A DNA stretch of 64,000 nucleotides from JACKII01 sp965202745 (lineage in GTDB: Bacteria > Pseudomonadota > Alphaproteobacteria > Bin95): NCBI GenBank assembly GCA_965202745.1, contig CBDBCB010000021.1, positions 124,001 to 188,000 of the forward strand. Reading direction: 5' to 3'. The notes under the pieces are model-generated. The model was not told the DNA's origin, did no database searches, and saw only the letters and a list, made by a program, of their open reading frames with translations. Made by a program: the position numbers and the translations under genes. Shown one piece after another: positions 19,222-28,048 of this stretch; the first letter of the stretch is position 1, and every line of letters starts with the position of its first letter.

Positions 19222-19357
19222 GGGTCTGTAAAACCTTCTTCCTGTCGCAGTATTAACGCCAGCCTTCCATATAGGGACGTGGGCTCATATATGACAGGGC
19301 TAGCCTCGGCACAACCGACACGCGGCAATCCATCAGCGCTCCCAGGAGAAATTACCC

Positions 19358-20413
19358 ATGTTCGGTCCGACGGAACAGCAAGTTCGTGACGCCCTTAACA
19401 CTGTTCCGGAGGCGGCGAAGCTGGTCGACGGTATTGCCGCAAAGGATGGTCACATTCAGGTGGCGCTGGCAATCGATCCGAAAGCCGCAAAGCAAATGGA
19501 GCCGGTGCGCGTGGCGGCAGAAGCCACGCTGCGGGGGATGCCGGGCGTCCTTTCGGCGACTGTGGTGCTGACGGCGGCAGCCGCGCCCGCGCCGAAACCC
19601 GCTGCCAAGTCAGCCACGCAGGCTACTCCCGCATCCGGCGGCCCGATGAACCCGCAGCCGATGGAGGGCATCAAAGCGGTGATCGCTGTTGCTTCCGGCA
19701 AGGGCGGCGTTGGCAAGTCCACGGTTGCAGCCAACCTGGCGGTGGCGCTGGCCCAGAGCGGTCTGAAAGTCGGTCTGATGGACGCTGATATCTACGGCCC
19801 AAGCGTGCCGCTGATGCTGGGCGTGCACCGCAAGCCCGAAAGCGACGATGGCAAAACCCTGATCCCGCTGGAGGCGCATGGCATCAAGCTGATGTCCATG
19901 GGCTTCATGGTGGACGAGCGCACGGCCATGATCTGGCGCGGTCCCATGGTGATGAGCGCCGTCCAGCAGATGCTGTTCCAGGTGCAGTGGGGCGAGTTGG
20001 ATGTGCTGGTGCTCGACCTGCCGCCGGGCACGGGCGATGCGCAATTGACGGTGGCCCAGCGCGTGAAACTGGAGGGCGCGGTGATCGTGTCGACGCCGCA
20101 GGATATCGCGCTGCTGGACGCGCGGCGCGGTCTTGCCATGTTCGAGAAGGTGGGCATGCCGGTCTATGGCATCGTTGAGAATATGAGCATGTACGTCTGC
20201 CCGAACTGCGGGCACGAGGCGCATATATTCGGCCATGGCGGTGCGGAAGCCGTGGCGAAAGCCAGCGGCACGGACTTCCTGGGTGCCGTGCCTTTGTCCC
20301 TGTCGATCCGCGAACAAAGCGATGCGGGCGCTCCGATAGTCGTGGCCCAGCCGAAGAGCCCGGAGGCCGAAGCCTTCCGCGCAATTGCGGCCAATATCGC
20401 GGCGCGCTTGTGA
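19358..20413 (+). CDS. mrp: Mrp/NBP35 family iron-sulfur cluster carrier ATPase
   Basis: The 351-residue protein is a P-loop ATPase that loads Fe-S clusters onto target proteins. The deviant Walker A motif GKGGVGKST lies near residue 114. The metal-binding CPNC pair (MYVCPNCGHEAHIFGHGG) is near residue 280 and would bind a bridging cluster at the dimer interface. The N-terminal 80 residues form the MIP18/DUF59-like domain often fused to Mrp in this group; a proline-alanine linker follows. An RBS (AGGAGAA) precedes the ATG at 19358. It is followed by the complex I gene NDUFA12, and in mitochondria the homologue IND1 assembles complex I, so the link is meaningful. Confidence 0.93.
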   Translation: MFGPTEQQVRDALNTVPEAAKLVDGIAAKDGHIQVALAIDPKAAKQMEPVRVAAEATLRGMPGVLSATVVLTAAAAPAPKPAAKSATQATPASGGPMNPQPMEGIKAVIAVASGKGGVGKSTVAANLAVALAQSGLKVGLMDADIYGPSVPLMLGVHRKPESDDGKTLIPLEAHGIKLMSMGFMVDERTAMIWRGPMVMSAVQQMLFQVQWGELDVLVLDLPPGTGDAQLTVAQRVKLEGAVIVSTPQDIALLDARRGLAMFEKVGMPVYGIVENMSMYVCPNCGHEAHIFGHGGAEAVAKASGTDFLGAVPLSLSIREQSDAGAPIVVAQPKSPEAEAFRAIAANIAARL

Positions 20414-20518
20414 ACCTGGCTTTGCCGCGGCGGCATGGCTTACGGCTTTGTTGGACGCGGCTTCGGCCCGACCCTATAAAGGCGGCAATCTTTTGACAGC
20501 CCTTGGCAGTGCGTTCCC

Positions 20519-20878
20519 ATGACTTCAATCGGCACCAAACTTTTTACCTGGCGCTTCGGCGAGTTGGTCGGCGAAGACGATGTCGGCAACAAATATTACC
20601 GGGAGAAAAGCCCGCGGAACGCCAAGCGTGAAAAGCGCTGGGTGGTTTATCCGCGCAAGGTTGAAGCCTCCGCCGTGCCGCCGGAATGGCACGCCTGGCT
20701 GCACCGCTATACCAGTGAAGCGCCGAAAAAAGACGAGCACCGCTGGGTGTGGCAAAAGCCGCATCAGCCGAATCGCACCGGCACTGCGGAGGCATACCGC
20801 CCGCCGGGCCACGATTTCAGTGGCGGCACCCGGGCGGCAGCCAGCGGCGACTATGAAGCCTGGACCCCGGGCGACTAG
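20519..20878 (+). CDS. NDUFA12 family NADH:ubiquinone oxidoreductase accessory subunit
   Basis: The 119-residue protein matches the mitochondrial 17.2-kDa complex I subunit family. Landmarks are LFTWRFGELVGEDDVGNKYY at the start, RRWVVY-like RWVVYPRKVEASAVPPEWHAWLHR in the middle, and the short PPGHDF motif near the end. Alphaproteobacteria carry this supernumerary subunit outside the nuo operon. It probably stabilises the peripheral arm of complex I. It lies between mrp and mlaD. Confidence 0.95.
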   Translation: MTSIGTKLFTWRFGELVGEDDVGNKYYREKSPRNAKREKRWVVYPRKVEASAVPPEWHAWLHRYTSEAPKKDEHRWVWQKPHQPNRTGTAEAYRPPGHDFSGGTRAAASGDYEAWTPGD

Positions 20879-20904
20879 CGGTAGCCTGAAGGAGGGCTCA
20901 AGGC

Positions 20905-21360
20905 ATGTCCCGCAACTGGATCGAAAGCATAGTCGGCGCTGCCGTGTTGGCGGTGGCAGCGTGGTTTATCGTTTTCAGCTATCAGGCCGGCAGCAACAGC
21001 GCGACGGGCAGCGATGGCTATGAACTGCGCGCCAACTTCACCGGCGTTGACGGTGTGCCGGTAGGGGCGCCGGTACGGATCAGTGGTATTAAGGTCGGCC
21101 AGGTCAGCAGCATGGAACTGAACCAGAAGACTTATCTGGCTGAAGTCCGGTTGCGGATTGAGCCTGGGATCGAGATTCCAGAAGACAGCGCGGTGGCGGT
21201 GAAAAGTGAAAACCTGCTCGGCGGACGCTATCTGGCCATCTCTCCCGGCGCGGAAGACGCCATGCTGAAAGATGGCGGAGTGCTGCAATACACGCAGCCC
21301 GCCGTGGTGCTGGAGGACCTGATCGGCCAGGCAATCTTCTCCGGTGGTAAGGGCAAATAG
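20905..21360 (+). CDS. mlaD: Outer membrane lipid asymmetry protein MlaD
   Basis: The 151-residue protein has a single N-terminal membrane helix (VGAAVLAVAAWFIVFSYQA) and one MCE domain (YELRANFTGVDGVPVGAPVRISGIKVGQV). It should be the periplasmic lipid-binding subunit of the Mla phospholipid transporter. The family usually forms a hexameric ring on the inner-membrane MlaFE complex. MlaE and MlaF are not in this window. It is 26 bases after NDUFA12 and 7 bases before DUF2155, a conserved alphaproteobacterial order. Confidence 0.93.
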   Translation: MSRNWIESIVGAAVLAVAAWFIVFSYQAGSNSATGSDGYELRANFTGVDGVPVGAPVRISGIKVGQVSSMELNQKTYLAEVRLRIEPGIEIPEDSAVAVKSENLLGGRYLAISPGAEDAMLKDGGVLQYTQPAVVLEDLIGQAIFSGGKGK

Positions 21361-21367
21361 CGGGCCA

Positions 21368-21925
21368 ATGCGGGGCGCCCGGTTCTTGGCCATCGGCTTG
21401 CTGGTCGGCTTTTGTTCGCTGAACGCCGGCTTTGTCGCGGCACAGCAGGGAGCCGGCGCTGAGGCGGGGAATGATGGGCCACCGCCGACCTTCCTCGACC
21501 AGAAGTATGTGCAACTGCACGCCTTGGACAAAATCGCGGCGCGCGTCAGCCAGATGCAGGTGGCGGTCGGTGACGAAGCCCGCTTTGGCCGCCTGTCGAT
21601 CCGCGTGTTGGCCTGCCGGATGCGCCCGCCGGAAGAACCGCCGGAATCGGCCGCGTTCCTGGAGATCGTCGATGCAGGGCGCGACTCACAGCCGGTAGAA
21701 GCCTTCCGCGGCTGGATGTTTGCCTCCAGCCCTTCGCTCTCGGCCATGGAGCACCCTCTCTACGACATCTGGGTCGCCCGCTGCATGACAGCGTCAGAGG
21801 CCGAGACCGCCGCCATGCTGGCAAAAACCGGCGGCGTTGAGGATATGGGGGAGGATGAGGGCGCTAAGTCCGCGCGGCCGCCTTCCTCTCCGCCCGTACC
21901 GTATAAGCCGACATCGCAACGATGA
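21368..21925 (+). CDS. DUF2155 domain-containing exported protein
   Basis: The protein has a signal sequence (MRGARFLAIGLLVGFCSLNAGFVAAQ) and a domain of about 90 residues of the DUF2155 family: FLDQKYVQLHALDKIAARVSQMQVAVGDEARFGRLSI. Two conserved cysteines (VLACRMRPPEEPP and WVARC) could form a disulfide in the periplasm. The function of the family is not known to me. The ATG at 21368 gives a proper signal peptide. The C-terminal 20-odd residues are low complexity and overlap the end of the convergent broken DMT transporter, so the true stop may have moved. Confidence 0.85.
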   Translation: MRGARFLAIGLLVGFCSLNAGFVAAQQGAGAEAGNDGPPPTFLDQKYVQLHALDKIAARVSQMQVAVGDEARFGRLSIRVLACRMRPPEEPPESAAFLEIVDAGRDSQPVEAFRGWMFASSPSLSAMEHPLYDIWVARCMTASEAETAAMLAKTGGVEDMGEDEGAKSARPPSSPPVPYKPTSQR

Positions 21926-22835
21926 TCAGGGAGCCCGCCAGCGTTTGCCAGGTGGGCCATTCCAGGAAGATCACGATGCCGATCAGCACGGCGAAGAGAA
22001 GGCGGCTGTAGTCCATCGGCGCGACGGCGCTGGCTTCTCCGGCCCGGAAACCGGCGATGCTGCAGAACTAGCCTGCGACCGACAACAGGCCGATGGCGAT
22101 CATCATCGCCCATTGCTCAAGGCTCGGCCAAACCCAGTAATAGATGCCGAGCGGCGGGATCACCGCGCCAACCAGCAGCGCCTGGTAGCTGAGGATCGTG
22201 ATGGACCGGTCGAATTGCAACAGGTGGCGGATGATGATGGAAACCATTGCCGCCCCAGCCGCACCCGCCACGGCGGCCAGCGCGTAGACATCGACGCCGT
22301 CCGGACTGGGCTGCACGATGAACAGCACGCCACCGAAGCCCACCACCGTGGCGGCCCAGCGGCTGAACCCCGCTACCTCCCGCAGAAAAATGATTGCAAA
22401 GACGGTGACGAACAGGCTCTTGGCAAAGCTGAGCGCGGTCGCATCCGCCAGCGGCATGTGCTGGATGGCAAGGAAACTGCCCACCATGGCGATCATCGCG
22501 AAGATAACGCGGACGACCTGGAGCTTTAGCGATTTGGTGCGCAACGCATCCGGGAAGTTCTGGGCGATCACCGGCAGGACGGTGACGGTCATGGTGGCCT
22601 GGCGGATCAGCAGGATTTGAAAAACCGAAATCTCGCCGCCCAATTCCTTCACAAAGCCGGAGCCTGCGGTGAAGATGATACCCGCCGTCGCAACGTAGAG
22701 GGTGCCACGCACATTGTCGGGCAACAGCAACAGCGGCGCCATCAGGCGCGCCCAGAGGGCCTGTATCCAGGTGATGGGATTGGGCACCGCTAAGACTTCC
22801 GGCTCACCCGGTCGGGGAGTCCTCCGGGCGGCCAT
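21864..22835 (-). pseudogene. DMT (EamA) superfamily transporter, interrupted by an in-frame TAG
   Basis: The frame from 22835 has the ten-helix EamA layout in its first part: GTLYVATAGIIFTAGSGFVKEL, ISVFQILLIRQATMT and HMPLADATALSFAKSLFVTVFA. A TAG at 22068-22070 follows LLSVAG. The same frame continues with FCSIAGFRAGEASAVAPMDYSRLLFAVLIG to a TAG at 21864-21866. The family usually has a polar residue (often Gln in AVGQY) here, so a CAG to TAG change is plausible. The product would lose its last two to three helices. The start codon is uncertain: the ATG at 22742 (MAPLLLLPDNVRG) would avoid overlap with the neighbouring panE remnant. Confidence 0.82.
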
Positions 22836-23674
22836 TGATGTAGGGTTTCAGCCCGGCATAGATGACGCGCAGCACCGGCGTTGGCACGCCCTTCTCCAGG
22901 CCAAGCTCTACCACTTTTCCTGCCAGCCAAGGCAGTTCCAGCTTGTTTCCGCGCAGCAGGTCGATGGTCATGGAGGCGATGGAGCGGCCATCCTGGCCGT
23001 CAACAATGGCGAGGCGCTGCTCGCCGGTATCATCCCGCACCACGCCGGACCACTGCCGGGTCAGGCCCGTCATGGAAGAGACACCAACCAGGAAGACGAA
23101 CTTTTCCCAGAGCGCCTTGGTGATATCGGTGGACAGTGTGGCGTCCAGCCCGGCAGCGTCGCACGTATCTTTCAGACGCTGGGCGCGGGGGCTGAGCGAG
23201 CCATCCAACTCGCCAAAGGTAAAGTGCTGAAAGCCGCCCATCTGCTTGATTATGGCCCGGCCCATCGATGATGGCGTTGATAACGGCAACACCGCCCATG
23301 ACCCGGCCCTCGCCCAGGATCGGCGACAGGCGCTCCGAGGCATCGATGCCGTTTTGGATCGGAATGACAGCGGTTTCCGGCCCGACCAGGGGCTTGATGA
23401 GCGCGCCGGTGGCCTCCAGATCCCAGAGCTTCGGCGTGAAGATGACGTAGTCCACCGGTCCGACCTCTGCTGGATCGTCGGTCGCTTTGTCCGGGTGCAG
23501 ATGGAAGCTGCCGCGCACGCCGTCGATCCGCAGGCCGTCCTGCTGGATGGCGGCGATGTGCGGGCCGCGGGCGATGAAGGTGACGTCTGCACCGCCCAAG
23601 GCAAGTGTGACGCCAAAGGGGCCGCCGCCGCCGCCGCCGCCGGCGCCAACGATAACAATGCGTGGGGAGGACAT
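22804..23674 (-). pseudogene. 2-dehydropantoate 2-reductase family protein, frameshifted
   Basis: This KPR/ApbA-type enzyme reduces ketopantoate for pantothenate and CoA synthesis, or a related 2-oxoacid. The first frame starts at 23674 with MSSPRIVIVGAG and runs into a glycine run from a GGC repeat. It shows LKPLVGPETAVIPIQNGID-like sequence (IKPLVGPETAVIPIQNGIDA). Near 23255 the sequence GGGCCGGGCCATAATC has one extra C: without it the protein continues as DGPGIIKQMGGFQHFTFGELDG. The C-terminal dimerisation and substrate domain then follows in the other frame, ALWEKFVFLVGVSSMTGL to 22804. The enzyme may be a side branch of the family rather than PanE itself. Confidence 0.8.
23621..23641. 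repeat. (GCC)7 microsatellite in the panE-like pseudogene
   Basis: Seven GCC units on the plus strand encode the glycine run GGGGGGG in the dinucleotide-binding loop. The family normally has GAGAIGG followed by two or three residues and G here, so about two extra codons have been gained. The repeat can expand or contract by replication slippage. Confidence 0.75.
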
Positions 23675-23848
23675 GAGGCCGATACCTGTTTGTGCGGAAT
23701 GAAATAGCACAAGGGATTAGCGGGCGGATGCTGCCGCGGCTATGGGGTCAAGTGGCTTGATGGAAACACAGGGCACCCATCCGTTGCCATCAAGGCACCA
23801 ACATATTGCAAGCCACTGGAATATTGAATGAGTGGCCTGGCTCACCAC

Positions 23849-23880
23849 GCGCTTGTGGATGCAAGCGTTTCGATCAGACC
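23849..23880. repeat. Palindrome family C, degenerate copy
   Basis: The 32 bases differ by one substitution from 50519-50550. The intact copy there has a left arm AGTGGTCTGATCGAA that is missing here, replaced by unrelated sequence. It appears to be a half element. Confidence 0.65.
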
Positions 23881-23936
23881 GTTAGAGTAGATCCCGATCC
23901 GTTTGGATCGGGTGAATCTGATCGAAATCTAGGAGT

Positions 23937-23998
23937 TAGAGCATCTTACCCGGTAAATTGATTGCGATAGCGTTTCAATTTGAACCGGCGATGCTCTG
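23937..23998. repeat. Palindrome family D, AGAGCATC / GATGCTCT type
   Basis: The stretch starts at TTAGAGCATCTTACCC and ends with GGCGATGCTCTGG, giving terminal inverted repeats GAGCATC / GATGCTC around TTGATTGCGATAGCG-like sequence. Similar intergenic elements are widespread in alphaproteobacteria. Only one copy is seen in this window. Confidence 0.5.
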
Positions 23999-24017
23999 GC
24001 ACCGCCATTGGGGCCGG

Positions 24018-24440
24018 TCAGGCATCATCCCGAAAGGGGCCGGGGACCGGGAACAATTTGATGCCCTCTTCGATCAATTCCTGGGCTTCTTCCAAATCCG
24101 CCTCGCCGTAGATATTGCGGTGCTCGGTCTCGCCATAGTGGATTTTCCGGGCTTCTTCGGGGAAGTCCGCCCCGACATTGTCGCAATTTTCTTCGACCTG
24201 GCGGCGGAATTCGCGCAGCAGGTGCATCTGCTGGGCCATGGCCATTGCCTGCTTGCGCTCCGGGGTTTTGTGCTCGGCCTTGTTGATGGCGGGGGCCATC
24301 AGGGCCTTGCACACGTCAACATCGCCGCAATGCGGGCACACGACCTCACCTGCAGCCACCTGCTCGTTGCAGGCCTGGCTGTCGCGGAACCAAACTTCAA
24401 ACGTGTGCTCTTTTGAGCAACTCAGATCGTACTTGATCAT
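24018..24440 (-). CDS. DUF1178 family protein with zinc-ribbon-like N-terminus
   Basis: The 140-residue protein begins MIKYDLSCSKEHTFEVWFRD, with a second CPHCG motif near residue 35. This gives a probable four-cysteine metal site (CSKEH, CNEQV and CPHC). The rest is helical and acidic (LREFRRQVEENCDNVGADFPEEARKIHYGE), characteristic of DUF1178. The function of the family is unknown to me. It sits upstream of a nitrilase-family gene, a glutaredoxin and comF on the same strand, an order that is common in alphaproteobacteria. Confidence 0.9.
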   Translation of the reverse strand: MIKYDLSCSKEHTFEVWFRDSQACNEQVAAGEVVCPHCGDVDVCKALMAPAINKAEHKTPERKQAMAMAQQMHLLREFRRQVEENCDNVGADFPEEARKIHYGETEHRNIYGEADLEEAQELIEEGIKLFPVPGPFRDDA

Positions 24441-24503
24441 TCCTGTATCTCGGTACTGACTTACTGACTAGGTGCCACCGGCGAACATTGGGGACCGCGG
24501 GCA

Positions 24504-25364
24504 CTATCCCGCCGCTTTGCGGTCCGCCGCGGCACCCGGGCGGGCATAGGGCCGGTCATTGTAGAGGGACGGCACCATCTGGCGCGCCTCCTGGATCTTG
24601 GCCGGGTCGATTTCGGCGGTAATAAAGCCGGTTTCATTGGCCTCATGCTCCGCAATCACCTCGCCCCACGGGTTGATCATGATGGAGTGGCCATAGGTCC
24701 GGCGCTTCGGGAAGTGGTCGCCCACCTGGGCAGCCGCCATGACGAAGCAGCCGGTTTCAATCGCCCGTGAGCGTAGCAGCACGTGCCAGTGCGCACGGCC
24801 GGTGGGCACGGTAAAGGCGCTGGGAATGGTCAGGAAATCTGCGCCCGCATGAGCCAGATCGCGGTAGAGGTAGGGGAAGCGCATGTCGTAGCAGACCGTC
24901 ATGCCCAGCTTGCCCCAGGGCAGATCGGTCAGCGTGGCGCGGTCGCCGGGCTGGTAGGTCGAGCTTTCGCGGTAACTCTCGCCGCCTTCCAGGTCCACAT
25001 CGAACATGTGAACTTTGTCGTAGGTCGCTGTCATCTCACCCGCAGGCGAAAACAGCATGGAGCGGTTGGCGAGCATATCTTCGCCCGCTTTCAGCCGCAC
25101 GATCATGGAACCCGCCAGTAGCCAGGCCCTGGTTTCCTTGGCCAGCGCGGAGAAGGCAGCGATACCGTCGTGATTGTCCGTGGTCTGGGCATTGGCCAGC
25201 ACATCGCGGCGCGGCCCGAGCATGGGGACAACTTCCGGTGTGCTGATGAATTCCGCACCTGCATCCCGCGATCGCCGGATCAGGTCGCCGACGGCAGCCA
25301 TGGTTTCGTGCGTGTCGGGGACCGAGGTGGTCTGAACACAGGCCGCGATAAACTTGTCTGCCAT
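24504..25364 (-). CDS. Carbon-nitrogen hydrolase (nitrilase superfamily, NIT-like)
   Basis: The 286-residue enzyme has the nitrilase catalytic triad: Glu in STPEVVPML near residue 42, Lys in TYDKVHMFDVDLEGGESY near 113, and Cys in TVCYDMRFPYLYRDLA near 150. Members close to this type remove the amide of deaminated glutathione, or act as omega-amidase; both are metabolite-repair activities. The next gene is a glutaredoxin, which fits a thiol-related role, but the substrate cannot be fixed from sequence. The length is standard. Confidence 0.9.
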   Translation of the reverse strand: MADKFIAACVQTTSVPDTHETMAAVGDLIRRSRDAGAEFISTPEVVPMLGPRRDVLANAQTTDNHDGIAAFSALAKETRAWLLAGSMIVRLKAGEDMLANRSMLFSPAGEMTATYDKVHMFDVDLEGGESYRESSTYQPGDRATLTDLPWGKLGMTVCYDMRFPYLYRDLAHAGADFLTIPSAFTVPTGRAHWHVLLRSRAIETGCFVMAAAQVGDHFPKRRTYGHSIMINPWGEVIAEHEANETGFITAEIDPAKIQEARQMVPSLYNDRPYARPGAAADRKAAG

Positions 25365-25383
25365 CGGTGCTATTTCCTACAGA

Positions 25384-25641
25384 TCAGGCGTTGAGCAGGG
25401 GGTCGAGCTTACCTTGCTTCTCCAGCATATACAGTTCATCGCAGCCGCCGATGCCCTCATCGTCAATGAAGATCTGCGGCACGGTGTGACGCCCGCCCGC
25501 CCGTTCGCTCATGGCACTGCGCACGGCGGCGCTGGCGTCCACGTCGATTTCTTCGAACTTGACGTCTTTGTTCTTCAGCAGCTTTTTCGCCCGGTGACAG
25601 AACGGGCACCACATGCTGGAATAGACCTCAACTTTGGCCAT
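25384..25641 (-). CDS. grxC: Glutaredoxin 3
   Basis: The 85-residue protein is a dithiol glutaredoxin with the redox motif CPFC near residue 12 (SMWCPFCHRAKKLLKN). It has the cis-proline loop in HTVPQIFIDDEGIGGCDEL near residue 54. It reduces protein disulfides and glutathionylated proteins using glutathione. It lies 19 bases before the nitrilase-family gene and after the comF remnant in the direction of transcription. Confidence 0.94.
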   Translation of the reverse strand: MAKVEVYSSMWCPFCHRAKKLLKNKDVKFEEIDVDASAAVRSAMSERAGGRHTVPQIFIDDEGIGGCDELYMLEKQGKLDPLLNA

Positions 25642-25698
25642 AATGTTGGTGGCTCCTTTATGGTGTTACGTCATATCAAGGCATTGTCGCGCCAAAGG

Positions 25699-26234
25699 TC
25701 AAGATAGCGCCCCGCCGCGTGGCACACGGGCCAGAGCCAACGCCGTCACTTTGCACGCACCGGATGCCAAGAGAGCATCGCCAAAGGCCTCCAGCGTGGC
25801 CCCCGTGGTCAGAACATCGTCGATCAGCACGATGTTCGTCCCATTAATGCGTTCACGATAACGATCCTTTACGGCAAACGCATTGCGGACGTTGGTCTGG
25901 CGTTGATGGCGGGAGAGGCTGCCTTATCACGGCTGCCCTCGTCATAGAGCATGGCGGCGCGGGTTTGGCTAAGAGCGGAGTGAGAGGCCAGGCAGTGGCC
26001 GCAAGGTTCCGGCTGGGCCTGCTCCAAGGGAGTGCCGCATTGAAGGCAGAGCGGTTCCGCCAGGAATTGCACGTTGGGCCAGCATTCGGGGCAAAGGCCG
26101 CCAGGCGGCACCATGGGCTCTTGGCAGCAAAGGCACCGTGGCGGCAGCGCCACGTTCAGCGCATGGGCTAGGGGGGCGGTGATGGTGGCGAGGGTTTCAT
26201 TCACCACAAACCTACCCTCCCGGTTGGAGCGCAT
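25699..26234 (-). pseudogene. ComF family protein (phosphoribosyltransferase-like), internal deletion
   Basis: ComF proteins work in DNA uptake and carry a double zinc ribbon and a phosphoribosyltransferase domain. The N-terminal zinc parts are here: PPRCLCCQEPMVPPGGLCPECW and CLQCGTPLEQAQPEPCGHCL. After AAMLYDEGSRD the sequence jumps, near 25920-25930, to a C-terminal segment in another frame, SRHQRQTNVRNAFAVKDRYR, which continues with INGTNIVLIDDVLTTGATLEA to a stop at 25699. About 110 residues, including the first half of the phosphoribosyltransferase fold, are missing. The PRPP loop IDDVLTTGAT is still readable. Natural competence based on this gene would be lost. Confidence 0.85.
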
Positions 26235-26341
26235 GGCGGCGGAAGGCCGGGACCCCGCCAGATGCAGCGGTGTGCAACAGGCTCTGGGCCCGGGAGCGCC
26301 ATGCGGCGCTTGCGGGGTGGTGGGGCCTGGGTAGGTTCCGC

Positions 26342-27943
26342 TTACGGTGACCAGAATTTTATCGTGTCGTCGCGCTTGATCTGATCGACCAATGCGATTT
26401 CCCAGGTCAGGTATTCGTTCATGAAGTCCTCTACCGTGCCCTTGCGCTCATAGGGTTTCAGCCAGACGTCGGTGGGTTCGCTGGCCATGTTGGTTTCGCC
26501 TTCCTCTAAGGGCAGGCCGGATTGCACCCAGGCTTGCGTGCCGCCGGCCAGCGCCTGCACCGGCGCGTCGAGGGCTTCCGCCAGTTCGCCCGCAGCGACG
26601 GCGGCAGCAAGCCCGTCCTCGCTGGTAACGGCATAGCGCGCAGCATTGGGCAGGTTCGCCTTGTCCTCCGCCAGGCGGGAGCGGATCAGGAAGTGCGCGC
26701 CCGGTATGTGGCCTTTCCGGTAGTCGCGGGAATAGCCGAGGTCGATCAGCACGGTCTCGCCCATATCCAATACCGGTTGCAGGGTGGCGACGCCCAGGGT
26801 CTCCGCTTCCGCCGGCGCGCCCAGCACGGGCTTTGCGCCCTTGCCTTTTTCCAGGCCGCTGGCGGGCAGTCCGCCCTCCAGCACATAAACCTCCCAGTTC
26901 ATCTGCTTCAGCCAGTGCGCGGCCATGGTGGAGCGGACGCCCGTGTCGCAGATCGTCACCAGCCGCGCGCCGCGCACGCCGGCATAGCGGTCGGTCGCCT
27001 GCACCAATTGCCCGCCGGGGGAATGCTTGGAGCCCGGCATGTGGCCCGCCGCAAACTCCTCCGCCGTGCGCACGTCAAGCAGGTAGAGGCTGCGGCTCGT
27101 GTCCGCCTGCCAGGCCTTTACCTGGTCCATGCTGGCGCGGGCGACTTGGAAGCGCTGGTCGACACCGGAGGCCAGCTGCTGGGCGCTCTGCACCGCGGGT
27201 GCTTCGACGTTCGGATGCAGCTTGGTGTTGCCATGCTCCAGTTGGAAACCGGAGAGGTGCCAGCCCATGGTGCCATTCTGCAACGCCACCACCTTGTTCG
27301 GGATGCCCGCATTGATCAGCGACTGGGCGCCGATGATGGAGCGCGTACGGCCCGCGCAGTTCACCACGACGGTGGTGGAGGGATCGGGCGCGATGGTCTG
27401 GGCGCGCAGCACCAGTTCGCCGCCGGGGCAGCAGATGCCACCCGGAATGTTCATGGTGTTGTACTCGTCCATTGGGCGGCTATCGAGGATCACCATGTTC
27501 TCGCCGGAATCCATCATGCCTTTCAGCTGTTCGGCGGAGACAGAGGGGGTGCCGAAATGGTGCTCGACGTGCTCGCCGAAGGCTTTGGACGGCACGTTGA
27601 AGCCCGCATAGGTTTCATAACCGGCGGCGGCCCAGCCCGCGGTGCCGCCGTCCAGCACGGAGACATCGCTGTAACCATATCCCTCCAGCTTTGCCGCGGC
27701 GCGCGCTGCCAGGTCCTGGCCTTTGCCGGCGTCGCAGAGCACCACCGGCGCATCCTTGCGCGGCGCGAGGTCGGCCATCAGAAGCTCCAGGCGGGAGAGG
27801 GGCACGGAGATCGCATAGAGCAGGTGATCGTCGGCGAACGCCTGCTCCTCCCGCACATCGACGATGGCGAGTTCGCTGCCGTCATTGGCGAGAGCCTTCA
27901 GGATGGCGTCGTGCAGGGCCTTTGGCGTGGCGGTTTTGGGCAT
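26342..27943 (-). CDS. Rhodanese-related sulfurtransferase with four rhodanese domains
   Basis: The 533-residue protein is a chain of four rhodanese modules. The first has a candidate catalytic cysteine in VVLCDAGKGQDLA (near residue 70). The second has VVNCAGRTRSIIGAQS (near 200), the third VTICDTGVRSTMAAHWL (near 340). The fourth (RYAVTSEDGLAAAVAAGELA, near 450) has lost the cysteine and reads VTSEDG there. Active CxxGxR loops occur in the second and third. A role in sulfur transfer or sulfide/cyanide detoxification is likely. It stands alone, inserted between comF and the NDUFAF5-like gene. Its GC and codon use are like its neighbours. Confidence 0.88.
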   Translation of the reverse strand: MPKTATPKALHDAILKALANDGSELAIVDVREEQAFADDHLLYAISVPLSRLELLMADLAPRKDAPVVLCDAGKGQDLAARAAAKLEGYGYSDVSVLDGGTAGWAAAGYETYAGFNVPSKAFGEHVEHHFGTPSVSAEQLKGMMDSGENMVILDSRPMDEYNTMNIPGGICCPGGELVLRAQTIAPDPSTTVVVNCAGRTRSIIGAQSLINAGIPNKVVALQNGTMGWHLSGFQLEHGNTKLHPNVEAPAVQSAQQLASGVDQRFQVARASMDQVKAWQADTSRSLYLLDVRTAEEFAAGHMPGSKHSPGGQLVQATDRYAGVRGARLVTICDTGVRSTMAAHWLKQMNWEVYVLEGGLPASGLEKGKGAKPVLGAPAEAETLGVATLQPVLDMGETVLIDLGYSRDYRKGHIPGAHFLIRSRLAEDKANLPNAARYAVTSEDGLAAAVAAGELAEALDAPVQALAGGTQAWVQSGLPLEEGETNMASEPTDVWLKPYERKGTVEDFMNEYLTWEIALVDQIKRDDTIKFWSP

Positions 27944-28048
27944 TGGGCTTCTCTTCGCATGGGAGGATCGTTCTGCTTTACACCATAATGGCCTGCGTGG
28001 CAGTAAATCACCCTCGTCTGCAATGCCCTTATGCTAGGTCAATGAAGG

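Larger units (their letters stand above)
23675..24017. other. Intergenic region with palindrome families C and D
   Basis: This gap of 343 bases contains no gene. At 23849-23880 it has the sequence GCGCTTGTGGATGCAAGCG followed by TTTCGATCAGACC, shared with the hairpin at 50519-50550. A second inverted pair, TTCGATCAGA / TCTGATCGAA, surrounds GATCCCGATCC..GGATCGGG. Then comes a GAGCATC...GATGCTC element (family D). Confidence 0.6.

Noticed and set aside
26522..27988. 488-codon plus-strand frame opposite the rhodanese gene
   Set aside because: Shadow of a GC-rich gene; the rhodanese protein has clear domains while this frame has none.
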